Source: Tranquillimonas sp964472855
Lineage (GTDB): Bacteria; Pseudomonadota; Alphaproteobacteria; Rhodobacterales; Rhodobacteraceae
Length of the DNA: 64,000 bases
Assembly (NCBI GenBank): GCA_964472855.1
Contig: CAYYMJ010000011.1
Coordinates: forward strand, 1-64,000
Direction: 5' to 3'
Below the pieces are notes generated by a model, which was given only the letters and a program-made list of their open reading frames with translations, was not told where the DNA came from and did no database searches. This document shows, in pieces, positions 50,903 through 58,725 of the stretch (positions within the stretch are counted from its first letter, which is position 1; each line of letters starts with the position of its first letter). The position numbers and the translations under genes were made by a program.

Positions 50903-52389
50903 GCGATTTCGGCATCGGCGCCCTCAGCTTTCCCGCCCTGCTGATCCTGATCTTCCTGCGTGTGCCCATCGGGCTGGCCATGTTCGTGGTTGGCTTTGTC
51001 GGGCTGTGGATGGTCACCGGCTCGGCCCACATCGGGCTGGCGCGGCTGAAGAACGAGACCTTTTCGACCTTTGGCAGCTATTCCCTTTCGATCGTGCCTA
51101 TGTTCCTGCTGATGGGCTATTTCTCGACCCTTGGCGGCATGAGCCAGGCGCTTTTCAAGGCGGCCGAGGGGTTTCTGGGCCATCGCCGTGGTGGCGTGGC
51201 CATGGCGGCGATCGGCGCCTGCGCCGGGTTCGGGGCCATCTGCGGCTCGTCGCTGGCCACCGCGGCCACGATGAGCCGCGTCGCCCTGCCGGAACTGAAA
51301 CGCCACGGCTATTCCGGCGGCTTTTCCACCGCGACGCTGGCCGCCGGCGGCACGCTGGGCATCCTGATCCCGCCGTCGGTGGTGCTGGTGATCTATGCCA
51401 TCATCACCGAACAGAATATCGCCAAGCTGTTCCTTGCCGCCTTTGTGCCCGGCGCGCTGGCGGCGGCGAGCTATATGGTCGCGATCTCGCTTTATGCGCG
51501 CCTTTACCCCGACCGGGCCGGGGCTGGGCCGCGCCTGCCTATGGGTGAGCGGTTTCGGGCGCTGGCCCGGGTCTGGCCGGTGTTGCTGGTGTTCGGGCTG
51601 GTGGTGGGTGGCATCTATGCCGGATGGTTCACTCCGACCGAGGGCGCCGCCGTGGGGGCGCTGGGCACCGGGATCATTGCGCTGGCCAACCGCGGGCTGA
51701 CGCTGGCGACGCTGCTGGACAGCTTTTTCGCCACTGCGCGGTCGTCGGCGATGATCTTCCTGATCGTGTTCGGCGCGGCCTTTTACAACGGGTTTCTCGG
51801 GCTGACACAGGTGCCGCAGGACCTGTCAGCCTGGGTCGTGGGGCAGGGGTTCAGCGCCTACACGATTCTGGTGCTGATCCTGATCTTCTATCTGGTCATG
51901 GGCTGTTTCATGGACAGCCTGTCAATGATCCTGCTGAGTGTGCCGATCTTTTTCCCGGTGGTGTCGGGCCTCGATTTCGGGCTGGTCAGTTTGGAAGGCA
52001 TGCAGGCCACCGCCGCGGCCCGGGCGCTGGCCGACCCGGCGCTGCAGGTGGCGCCGGACATGCTGGGCGCGGTCAACCAGGCCATTGCCGACGGCTTGGC
52101 GCTGACGCGCGAGCAGATGACCGCGATCGGCATCAACGTGACCCGGGGCATGGCCAACCGCGCGGCGGTGGAACATACCGCGATCTGGTTCGGCATTCTG
52201 GTTCTGATCGTGGTCGAAGTTGGCCTGATCACGCCGCCGGTGGGCATGAACCTGTTCATTATCAACGCCATGGACCGGACCACCCCGATGACCGAGACCT
52301 ACAAGGCCGTGATGTTCTTTGTCGGCGCCGACCTGGTGCGCGTGGCCGTGCTGATCCTGTTTCCGGCCATTGTGCTGTTCGCGATCTGA
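50899..52389 (+). CDS. TRAP transporter large permease, DctM family
   Basis: A 496-residue sodium-coupled channel subunit with about twelve membrane helices. It contains the family segments GYFSTLGGMSQALFKAAEGFLGHRRGG cut by short loops, GSSLATAATMSRVALPELKRHGY, and GGTLGILIPPSVVLVIYAIITEQ. The GTG start at 50899 overlaps dctQ. It ends directly before repeat copy E. With the monooxygenase gene it suggests import of a hydroxybenzoate or similar acid. Confidence 0.88.
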   Translation: MSDFGIGALSFPALLILIFLRVPIGLAMFVVGFVGLWMVTGSAHIGLARLKNETFSTFGSYSLSIVPMFLLMGYFSTLGGMSQALFKAAEGFLGHRRGGVAMAAIGACAGFGAICGSSLATAATMSRVALPELKRHGYSGGFSTATLAAGGTLGILIPPSVVLVIYAIITEQNIAKLFLAAFVPGALAAASYMVAISLYARLYPDRAGAGPRLPMGERFRALARVWPVLLVFGLVVGGIYAGWFTPTEGAAVGALGTGIIALANRGLTLATLLDSFFATARSSAMIFLIVFGAAFYNGFLGLTQVPQDLSAWVVGQGFSAYTILVLILIFYLVMGCFMDSLSMILLSVPIFFPVVSGLDFGLVSLEGMQATAAARALADPALQVAPDMLGAVNQAIADGLALTREQMTAIGINVTRGMANRAAVEHTAIWFGILVLIVVEVGLITPPVGMNLFIINAMDRTTPMTETYKAVMFFVGADLVRVAVLILFPAIVLFAI

Positions 52390-52476
52390 CTGCGCTGTGC
52401 GAAAAAAGGGGGGGGGCGCTGCCCCCGACGGCGCGTGCCGCGCCGCCCCCCCCCGAAGTATTTTGGGAACAATGAA
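52390..52476 (+). repeat. Dispersed intergenic element, copy E
   Basis: Sense reading from the DctM stop: AAAAAAGGGGGGGG, a GGGGGCG/CTGCCCCC-type hairpin, a GGCGCG/CGCGCC hairpin, then CCCCCCGAAGTATTT, TGG, GAACAATGAA (core 52449-52476). It directly follows the stop codon and may end the TRAP transcript. Confidence 0.75.
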
Positions 52477-52533
52477 GCGGTGGGGCAGAATGCCAACGCC
52501 GCCGCCACGGTCGCTGCGGGCCAAACGGGTGGC

Positions 52534-52633
52534 NNNNNNNNNNNNNNNNNNNNNNNNNNNNNNNNNNNNNNNNNNNNNNNNNNNNNNNNNNNNNNNNNNN
52601 NNNNNNNNNNNNNNNNNNNNNNNNNNNNNNNNN
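52534..52633. other. Assembly gap (100 N)
   Basis: 100 N covering the 3' end of the FMN hydroxy-acid dehydrogenase gene. Normal family length implies roughly 300 bp of coding sequence are missing, so the gap is probably longer than shown. Confidence 0.95.
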
Positions 52634-53460
52634 GACACCCACACGGCATCGGCGCCGGCATCGCGGATCGTGACCGCCGCCTCGGCGTCAAGCACGCCCT
52701 TGACCAGCAGCTTGCCGGCCCACATCTCGCGCACCCGGTCCAGATATTCCCAGTCGGGCGCGGTTCTGAGCAGATAGCCCACATGGGCCGTGCCCGGCAG
52801 CGATCTGCTGGTGTCGGCGTAGGGGTCCAGCGTGACCAGCCGTGGCCGGCCATGGGCCAGCGTCGCCAGCGACCAAGCGGGACACCGGGCGCATTGCAGA
52901 GCGATGCGCGGGGTCAGGCGCGGCGGATGCAGCAGGCCCGAGCGTTGCTGACGTTCGCGGCGGCTGGCGGCGGGCACGTCCACGGTCAGGATCAGGGTGG
53001 AAAAGCCCGAATTGCGGGCGCGTTCCAGCAGGTCGTGCAGGATGTCGGGGTCGCCGGGCGGGTATAGCTGGAACCAGCCGTTGCCGCCGGCATGGGGCCC
53101 CACGGTTTCGGGCGCCGCCGCCGCCACCGTCGACAGGCCATAGGGAATGTTGTGGCGCCGCGCGGCAGCGGCCAGCCGCGGCTCGGCCCCGGCCCAGATC
53201 AGGCCCGACATGCCGACCGGCGCAATGCCGACAGGCATGTCATATTGCTGGCCCAGAAAGGTGGTTTCCAGTTGCGGCTCGGGGTGGCCTCGCAGAACGG
53301 CGGGGCAGAGATGAATGGCCTCGATCGCGGCGCGGCTGTTGCTGGTCGCGGATCCGTCGCCGGTGCCGCTTGCCAGAAACTCCCACACGAAATGCGGCAA
53401 CCGCCGCCGCGCCCGGCGTTTCAGGTCGGCAATGGCGGGATATCGGTGGTCGAGCGTCAT
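52634..53460 (-). CDS. FMN-dependent alpha-hydroxy-acid dehydrogenase (LldD-like), C-terminus lost in gap
   Basis: 275 residues of an expected 370 or so. The N-terminus MTLDHRYPAIADLKRRARRR and ASGTGDGSATSNSRA match the L-lactate/mandelate dehydrogenase family. FMN-binding MPVGIAPVGMSGLIW and GLSTVAAAAPE follow, then WFQLYPPGDPDILHDLLERA, LTVDVPAASRRERQ, and LLVKGVLDAEAAVTIRDAGADAVWV with the FMN-contacting Lys. The catalytic His and the last helices are in the gap. The substrate could be lactate, glycolate or mandelate-like; it cannot be chosen from this fragment. Confidence 0.83.
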
Positions 53461-53577
53461 CGGGGTGACTAATAATGCGCAGCACCGCGCGCACAAGCGG
53501 CGATTGCCGCGGCACGGCGGGTGAACAATCCCAGAACATATCTTTAACAGGCGGCCATTTGGCGCTAGGGTCCGGGC

Positions 53578-55950
53578 ATGAGCAGTTTTGATGAGGATGA
53601 CGCGCTTGAGGCGGCGGCCTCGATGGGGCTGGCGGCCCGGGCCATGGCGGCCCGGCCTGCGCCCTATCTCGAGGATCTGAACCCGGCCCAGCGCCAGGCG
53701 GTCGAGGCGCTGGACGGCCCGGTCCTGATGCTGGCGGGCGCGGGCACCGGCAAGACCAAGGCGCTGACCACGCGCATTGCCCACCTTCTGAACACCGGCA
53801 ACGCGCGACCGAACGAAATTCTGGCCGTGACCTTCACCAACAAGGCGGCGCGCGAGATGCGCAACCGCGTGGGCCGCCTGCTGGGGCAAACGGTTGAAGG
53901 CATGCCGTGGATGGGCACCTTCCACGCCATCTGCGTCAAGCTTCTGCGGCGGCACGCGGAACTGGTGGGGCTGAAATCGAACTTCACCATTCTGGACACC
54001 GACGATCAGGTGCGGCTGATGAAGCAGCTGATCGTGGCCGAGAATATCGACGAAAAGCGCTGGCCGGCCCGGCAACTGGCCGGCATCATCGATGGCTGGA
54101 AAAACCGCGCCTGGACGCCCGACAAGGTGCCGGCGGCCGAGGCCGGGGCCTTCAATCACCGCGGCACCGAGATTTACGACTATTACCAGCAACGGCTGAA
54201 GGCGCTGAACGCGGTCGATTTCGGCGACCTGCTGCTGCATGTCCTGACCATCTTTCAGGCCCACGATGACGTGCTGGCCCAGTATCAACGCTGGTTCCGG
54301 TATATCCTTGTCGACGAGTATCAGGACACCAACGTCGCCCAGTATCTGTGGCTGCGGCTTCTGGCCCGGACCCATCGCAACATCTGCTGCGTGGGCGACG
54401 ACGACCAGTCGATCTATGGCTGGCGCGGGGCCGAGGTGGGCAACATCCTGCGGTTCGAAAAGGATTTTCCCGGTGCCAAGGTGGTGCGGCTGGAGCAGAA
54501 TTACCGCTCGACCCCGCATATCCTTGCCGCGGCCTCGGGCGTGATCGACGCCAACAAGGGGCGGCTGGGCAAGACGTTGTGGACGGCGGTGGATCAGGGC
54601 GAAAAGGTTCGGCTGATCGGCCATTGGGATGGCGAGGAAGAGGCACGCTGGATCGGCGAAAACGTCGAGGATCTGGCCCGCGGCCGGGCCATGGCGCCCT
54701 TCAGCCACGACGACATGGCCATCCTTGTGCGCGCCAGCCACCAGATGCGCGCCTTTGAAGACCGGTTCCTGACCATCGGCCTGCCCTACCGGGTGATCGG
54801 GGGCCCGCGCTTTTACGAGCGGCTCGAAATTCGCGACGCCATGGCCTATTTCCGCCTGGCGGTCAGCCCTGACGACGATCTGGCGTTCGAACGTGTGGTC
54901 AACACGCCCCGGCGCGGCCTTGGCGACAAGGCGCAGCAGAAAATTCAGATCGCGGCCCGCACCAACGGGGCGACGCTGGTCGACGGCGCCCGCATCTTGT
55001 TGGCGGCCAAGGATCTGGGCGGGCGCGGTGCCGCCGAATTGCGCCTGCTGGTCGACAATATTGCCCGCTGGCACGATTCTGCCCGGCGCGACGGCCACAG
55101 CCATATCGAACTGGCCGAGCAGATACTGGAAGAGTCGGGCTATACCGCCTTCTGGCAGACCGAAAAGACGCCCGAGGCGCCGGGGCGGCTGGAAAACCTC
55201 AAGGAACTGGTCAAGGCGCTGGAGCAATTCGAGAATCTGCAGGGGTTTCTCGAACATGTGGCCTTGATCATGGACAACGAATCCGAAGAGGCCGGCGCCA
55301 AGGTGTCGATCATGACCCTGCACGCGGCCAAGGGGCTGGAGTTTCCCGTGATCTTTCTGCCGGGGTGGGAGGATGGCCTGTTTCCGTCGCAGCGCGCGAT
55401 GGACGAACAGGGGCTAAGCGGGCTCGAGGAAGAAAGGCGCCTGGCCTATGTCGGCATCACCCGGGCCGAGCGGCTGTGCACCGTGTCCTTCGCCGCCAAC
55501 CGGCGGGTCTATGGCCAGTGGCAGTCGGCGCTGCCGTCGCGCTTCATCGACGAATTGCCCGAAACCCATGTCGAGGTGCTGACCCCGCCGGGGCTGTATG
55601 GCGGCGGCTACGGGTCGGCCGGCGCGGTGCGGGGGGCGCCTGATTCCAACCTGAACGACCGGGCGGCGCGGGCAGACGTGTATAATTCGCCCGGCTGGCG
55701 GCGGTTGCAATCGCGCAGTCAGAACCGGCCGATGAGCCAGCCCAAGGAAAGCCGGAACATGGTGATCGATGCTGAGGCGGTGTCATCCTTTGCCGTTGGC
55801 GACCGGGTGTTCCACAGCAAGTTCGGCTATGGCGCGGTGACGGCGATCGAGGGTGACAAGCTGGATATCGCCTTTGACAAGGCGGGCGCCAAGAAGGTGG
55901 TGTCGCGTTTCGTGAGCGAAGCCTCGCGCGCCGACGAAGTTCCGTTCTAG
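53578..55950 (+). CDS. uvrD: ATP-dependent DNA helicase, UvrD/PcrA/Rep family
   Basis: A 790-residue SF1A 3'-5' helicase for excision repair and replication restart. LNPAQRQAVEALDGPVLMLA (Q motif) is followed by Walker A AGAGTGKTKALTTR near residues 56-69, Walker B ILVDEYQDTN near 243, QNYRST near 306, and the C-terminal VSIMTLHAAKGLEFPVIFLPG near 578 and EEERRLAYVGITRA near 618. The last 60 residues form the Tudor-like UvrD C-terminal motif (VGDRVFHSKFGYGAVTAIEG). Its TAG stop is inside the CTAG at the left end of repeat element copy 2. Confidence 0.93.
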   Translation: MSSFDEDDALEAAASMGLAARAMAARPAPYLEDLNPAQRQAVEALDGPVLMLAGAGTGKTKALTTRIAHLLNTGNARPNEILAVTFTNKAAREMRNRVGRLLGQTVEGMPWMGTFHAICVKLLRRHAELVGLKSNFTILDTDDQVRLMKQLIVAENIDEKRWPARQLAGIIDGWKNRAWTPDKVPAAEAGAFNHRGTEIYDYYQQRLKALNAVDFGDLLLHVLTIFQAHDDVLAQYQRWFRYILVDEYQDTNVAQYLWLRLLARTHRNICCVGDDDQSIYGWRGAEVGNILRFEKDFPGAKVVRLEQNYRSTPHILAAASGVIDANKGRLGKTLWTAVDQGEKVRLIGHWDGEEEARWIGENVEDLARGRAMAPFSHDDMAILVRASHQMRAFEDRFLTIGLPYRVIGGPRFYERLEIRDAMAYFRLAVSPDDDLAFERVVNTPRRGLGDKAQQKIQIAARTNGATLVDGARILLAAKDLGGRGAAELRLLVDNIARWHDSARRDGHSHIELAEQILEESGYTAFWQTEKTPEAPGRLENLKELVKALEQFENLQGFLEHVALIMDNESEEAGAKVSIMTLHAAKGLEFPVIFLPGWEDGLFPSQRAMDEQGLSGLEEERRLAYVGITRAERLCTVSFAANRRVYGQWQSALPSRFIDELPETHVEVLTPPGLYGGGYGSAGAVRGAPDSNLNDRAARADVYNSPGWRRLQSRSQNRPMSQPKESRNMVIDAEAVSSFAVGDRVFHSKFGYGAVTAIEGDKLDIAFDKAGAKKVVSRFVSEASRADEVPF

Positions 55951-56078
55951 TGGATCGACCGAAACATTTGAATCCCGCCTCCGGGCGCAGGCTTTGATCA
56001 TAAGCCAGTCAAATGTTTTGATAAGTTGATGCATAGTGAAAATACCGGTGGCGCGAAACGTCAGATTCGTTCCACCGG
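55947..56078. mobile_element. 132-bp inverted-repeat element (MITE-like), copy 2
   Basis: Same length as copy 1 with about 12 substitutions and no indels. The left end CTAGTGGATCGACC is intact; the right end has decayed (TTCGTTCCACCGG), so the flanking CTAG duplication is no longer visible. The internal inverted repeat is kept with one mismatch. The left CTAG supplies the helicase stop codon. Confidence 0.75.
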
Positions 56079-56114
56079 GGCGTCTGACCGGCACCCAATT
56101 GGCAGCAACGAAAA

Positions 56115-56147
56115 ACGGCGGCGTCCGCATTGCGCGGACGCCGCCGT
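56115..56147. terminator. Bidirectional rho-independent terminator
   Basis: A perfect 14-bp stem ACGGCGGCGTCCGC / GCGGACGCCGCCGT with loop ATTGC. On the minus strand it is followed by TTTTT and ends the CcsR transcript; on the plus strand CTTGTTT follows and could end the helicase transcript. Confidence 0.88.
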
Positions 56148-56157
56148 CTTGTTTCGC

Positions 56158-56308
56158 CGTGGCCCGTCGGGAGGAGACGGTCACAGGCGACAGCCATGAA
56201 CGCCGGGAGGAGGGCGTCCAGAGCCGAAGGATTTGGGCAGCAGCACGAAGGGAGGATTTCGTGCTGCTGCCAGCCGCGCCCGGACCGAGGGAGGAGACAG
56301 TCCGGCGC
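56158..56308 (-). ncRNA. CcsR-type array of four stem-loop small RNAs
   Basis: Four consecutive hairpins present the loop CUCCUCCC or AUCCUCCC on the minus-strand RNA. Plus-strand loops are GGGAGGAG at 289-296 (stem CGGAC/GTCCG extended by GCGCC), GGGAGGAT at 56250-56257 (perfect 14-bp stem 56236-56249/56258-56271), GGGAGGAG at 56205-56212, and GGGAGGA at 56169-56175 (stem CCGTC/GACGG); the first lies at 56289-56296. They sit downstream of a DUF1127 gene and before a strong terminator, exactly the arrangement of CcaF1-CcsR1-4 in Rhodobacter sphaeroides. There these RNAs are processed from the mRNA and act in oxidative and heat stress responses. The CU-rich loops can pair with Shine-Dalgarno sequences. 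Confidence 0.85.
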
Positions 56309-56317
56309 GGTATTCGG

Positions 56318-56542
56318 TCAGCCGAGCGCGACCTGGTGCGCGGCGTCGCGCGCGGCCGAGCCGATGGCGTCGCGGTTCAGGCCAAGATCGGTCAGTTCGC
56401 GGTCGGTCAGGGCGTTCAGCTCGTCAAAGGTGGTGCGATACGCTTGATATTGCCGGGCGCGCCGGCCCGCGTCGCGCAGACGGACGGTCAGGCGCGAAAT
56501 CAGGCTCGCAGGCCCGGTGTGAGTGTCGATTGCATAGGCCAT
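56318..56542 (-). CDS. ccaF1: DUF1127 small basic protein, CcaF1-like
   Basis: A 74-residue protein whose second half is the DUF1127 motif (YRTTFDELNALTDRELTDLG, then LNRDAI), preceded by an Arg-rich stretch (RLTVRLRDAGRRARQYQ). In Rhodobacter sphaeroides the counterpart is an RNA-binding protein (CcaF1) that helps process the co-transcribed CcsR RNAs. The start at 56542 gives MAYAIDTHTGPAS with TGAGG upstream; a frame extending to 56629 is not credible. The four-hairpin array begins only 10 bp after the stop. Confidence 0.86.
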   Translation of the reverse strand: MAYAIDTHTGPASLISRLTVRLRDAGRRARQYQAYRTTFDELNALTDRELTDLGLNRDAIGSAARDAAHQVALG

Positions 56543-57000
56543 GGTTCTTGCCTCAGGTATTGTGCAGGTGCAGCATTTTCGTTTCGAGGCTGTATTTAGC
56601 CATCTGAAAGGCCGCGACAATCCCAACAATCGGCAATGCCGCTATGCAGCATTTGCATGTGTCCTGGCCGGCTGCTGCCCGTCGCGGCCACGCAGATCTG
56701 GGCCAAAGCGCGTAAATTTTCCCGGTCCGGCGGCGCATTCATGTTGACAGTTGCGAATCTGCAACGCCGGGCTGGGCGCGCGAAACCTTCGGGAAATCAT
56801 GGGAAACCATAAATAGCACCATATATGGTGGGGTGCCTGTGTCGGATCGCCAAATAGCGGCAACCCGGCTGTCAGTATCTTGGGTGCTGGCGCGCGATCC
56901 CAGCCATAGCAGGTTGGAAAAGTGATATTTCCCGCGCTATCGGCCAGAATTTGCCGTTGCTTCCCGTGAAATCCCGTGGCATCCCTAATCCACCGAATGA
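56543..57000. other. Divergent regulatory region between ccaF1 and the dcw leader
   Basis: About 460 bp with no gene. It must hold the ccaF1 promoter (minus strand; I could not place heat-shock sigma motifs with confidence) and the promoter for the mraZ leader. TTGACA at 56744-56749 has no clear -10 partner. ATATAT in CACCATATATGGTGGGG (near 56818-56834) is a short palindrome of unknown meaning. The clearest signal is the repeat at 56962-56986. Confidence 0.5.
56962..56986. promoter_or_regulatory. Candidate MraZ boxes (three repeats, 10-bp period)
   Basis: TCCC occurs at 56962, 56972 and 56982, exactly 10 bp apart. On the minus strand the block reads AGGGA, five bases, CGGGA, five bases, CGGGA. 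MraZ in Escherichia coli binds TGGGN units with five-base spacers upstream of its own operon, so this is a good autoregulatory candidate, placed about where the leader RNA should start. Confidence 0.6.
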
Positions 57001-57199
57001 CGGGGCAGAGTTTCAGCGGCACAAAGACCGCGACGGACAAGAAATCGAGGCAGGTTTCAACAGGCACCCCAACATTCGAAAGTGAGATCCGGCGCGCGGG
57101 CGAGCAGACATCCCCCCAGGTGGCGCGTGCAGTCGGACGCCCCGGAAACGGGAGAGCGGCGGCGGATCGGGCAGTGGCAGCAGTCCGATCCGCCGTTTT
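57000..57199 (+). ncRNA. UpsM-like leader small RNA of the mraZ operon
   Basis: In Rhodobacter sphaeroides the abundant small RNA UpsM (about 200 nt) is the 5' untranslated region of mraZ, released by termination before the gene. Here a strong terminator lies at 57160-57199, only 53 bp before the mraZ ATG, which makes sense only if it ends a leader RNA. The 3' end is set by that hairpin. The 5' end is uncertain; about 57000 is assumed from the known length. No open frame occurs inside. Confidence 0.65.
57160..57199 (+). terminator. Leader terminator upstream of mraZ
   Basis: A perfect 11-bp stem CGGCGGATCGG (57160-57170) / CCGATCCGCCG (57185-57195), a 14-nt loop, then TTTT and CATTTTC. It should stop part of the transcription before the dcw genes. 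Confidence 0.85.
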
Positions 57200-57251
57200 C
57201 ATTTTCAGACAGTGACAAGGCGTGGGGGGAAGGGACAGACAGGGGAGCGGC

Positions 57252-57743
57252 ATGGGTCGCACCTTCAGAGGCGAAAGCCACCACAAGGTGGACAACAAGG
57301 GCAGGGTGTCGATCCCGGCCCTGTTTCGCCGTGTCGTCGAGGCCGGCGATCCCGGCTGGTCCCCCGGAGAAAACCCCGAACTGGTGATTGTCTACGGCGA
57401 CGAGCGCCGCGATTACCTTGAATGTTTCACGGTCGAGGCGATCGAGCGTGTCGACGTCAAGATCTCGCGCCTGCCGCGCGCCTCGCTGCAACGTAAATCG
57501 CTGCAACGGCTCTATTCCGGGCAGGCGCACCCGGCGACGGTCGACGAAACCGGCCGGCTGGTGCTGCCGAAAAAGCTGCGCGACAAGGTGGCCATCACCG
57601 ACAGCGCGTTTTTCATCGGCAACGGCGATACCTTCGAGATCTGGAATTACGCCACATACGAGGTCAGCGACCTTGCGGATGGCGACGACGGCTACGACCC
57701 CGCCGTCGACCCGGCGATCTATCTTCCAGGAGAGGAGGACTAG
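57252..57743 (+). CDS. mraZ: Transcriptional regulator MraZ
   Basis: A 163-residue DNA-binding protein with two AbrB-like SpoVT halves: HKVDNKGRVSIPALFRRVVE near residues 11-30 and HPATVDETGRLVLPKKLRDK near 92-111. It forms rings and represses or tunes its own division and cell-wall operon. The start at 57252 follows GGGGAG. The acidic C-terminal tail (DGDDGYDPAVDP) is longer than in enterics. First coding gene of the dcw cluster. Confidence 0.93.
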   Translation: MGRTFRGESHHKVDNKGRVSIPALFRRVVEAGDPGWSPGENPELVIVYGDERRDYLECFTVEAIERVDVKISRLPRASLQRKSLQRLYSGQAHPATVDETGRLVLPKKLRDKVAITDSAFFIGNGDTFEIWNYATYEVSDLADGDDGYDPAVDPAIYLPGEED

Positions 57744-57747
57744 GGCG

Positions 57748-58725
57748 ATGGCCACCGAGCCAGCCCATGTTCCCGTTCTGCTTCAGCCGATCGTTGCGCA
57801 TGCCGCCCCGGTTACCGGCCTTTGGGTCGACGGCACCTTCGGGGCCGGCGGCTATGCGCGCGCGCTGCTGGACGCGGGCGCCGACCGGGTTGTCGGGATC
57901 GACCGCGATCCGCTGGCGTTCGAACTGGCCCAAGGTTGGGCCGCCGCCCATGGCGACCGCCTGCGGCTGGAAATGGGCACCTTCAGCAATCTCGACCAAC
58001 TGGCCGGCGCGCCGGCCAACGGCGTGGTGCTGGATCTTGGCGTGTCGTCGATGCAGCTTGACCGCCCCGAGCGCGGATTTTCCTTCGCCAAGGACGGGCC
58101 GCTTGACATGCGCATGTCGCAGGACGGGCCCAGTGCCGCGCATCTGGTCGCCGAAACGCCCGAGGCCGACCTGGCCGACATACTGTATACTTACGGGGAA
58201 GAGCGCGCGTCGCGCCGCATCGCCCGGGCCATCGTGCGGGCCCGTGCCGAAGCGCCCGTCGTCACCACCGCGCAACTGGCCAGCATCGTCGCCGGCTGCC
58301 TGCCGCGCCCGAAGCCCGGCCAAAGCCATCCGGCCACCCGCAGTTTCCAGGCCCTGCGCATCGCCGTGAACGACGAATTCGAACAGCTTGTCGCCGGGCT
58401 CGAAGCGGCGGAACGGCTGTTGCTGCCGGGCGGGTTGCTGGCGGTGGTCAGCTTTCACAGCCTCGAAGACCGGGTGGTCAAACGCTTTTTCCAGGCGCGG
58501 GGTCCGGCGCGGGCCGGCAATCGTTATGCCCCCGAAACCGCGCCGTTGCCGGCCCGGTTTGCGCGCATGTCCAAGGGAATCGCCGCGTCAGAGGACGAAC
58601 AGCGCGCCAACCCGCGCGCCCGCTCGGCCCGGCTGCGCATGGGCTGGCGCACCGATGCCCCGGCCGGCCCGGTCGACCGGTCGACGCTGGGGCTTCCGCA
58701 AATTTCCCGGGGGGCAAGACGATGA
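57748..58725 (+). CDS. rsmH: 16S rRNA (cytosine-1402 N4)-methyltransferase RsmH
   Basis: A 325-residue SAM-dependent methyltransferase. HVPVLLQPIV is at the N-terminus, SAM-binding DGTFGAGGYARALLDAG near residues 28-44, and GIDRDP near 50. LDLGVSSMQLDRPERGFSF lies near 94, and VVSFHSLEDRVVKRFF near 233. It methylates C1402 in the ribosomal decoding site. A strong GGAGAGGAGGAC precedes ATG 57748. It overlaps ftsL by four bases. Confidence 0.95.
   Translation: MATEPAHVPVLLQPIVAHAAPVTGLWVDGTFGAGGYARALLDAGADRVVGIDRDPLAFELAQGWAAAHGDRLRLEMGTFSNLDQLAGAPANGVVLDLGVSSMQLDRPERGFSFAKDGPLDMRMSQDGPSAAHLVAETPEADLADILYTYGEERASRRIARAIVRARAEAPVVTTAQLASIVAGCLPRPKPGQSHPATRSFQALRIAVNDEFEQLVAGLEAAERLLLPGGLLAVVSFHSLEDRVVKRFFQARGPARAGNRYAPETAPLPARFARMSKGIAASEDEQRANPRARSARLRMGWRTDAPAGPVDRSTLGLPQISRGARR

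Noticed and set aside
51922..55323. Apparent 1133-residue minus-strand frame containing the FMN dehydrogenase
   Set aside because: Only 52634-53460 carries family motifs. The rest runs through the N gap into antisense of dctM at one end and antisense of the helicase at the other.
56150..56312. CRISPR array
   Set aside because: The repeated GGGAGGAG units are hairpin loops with different stems and irregular spacing; there are no spacers and no cas genes.
56744..56749. TTGACA as the -35 of the mraZ promoter
   Set aside because: No -10-like sequence lies 16-18 bp downstream, and it would give a leader much longer than UpsM.
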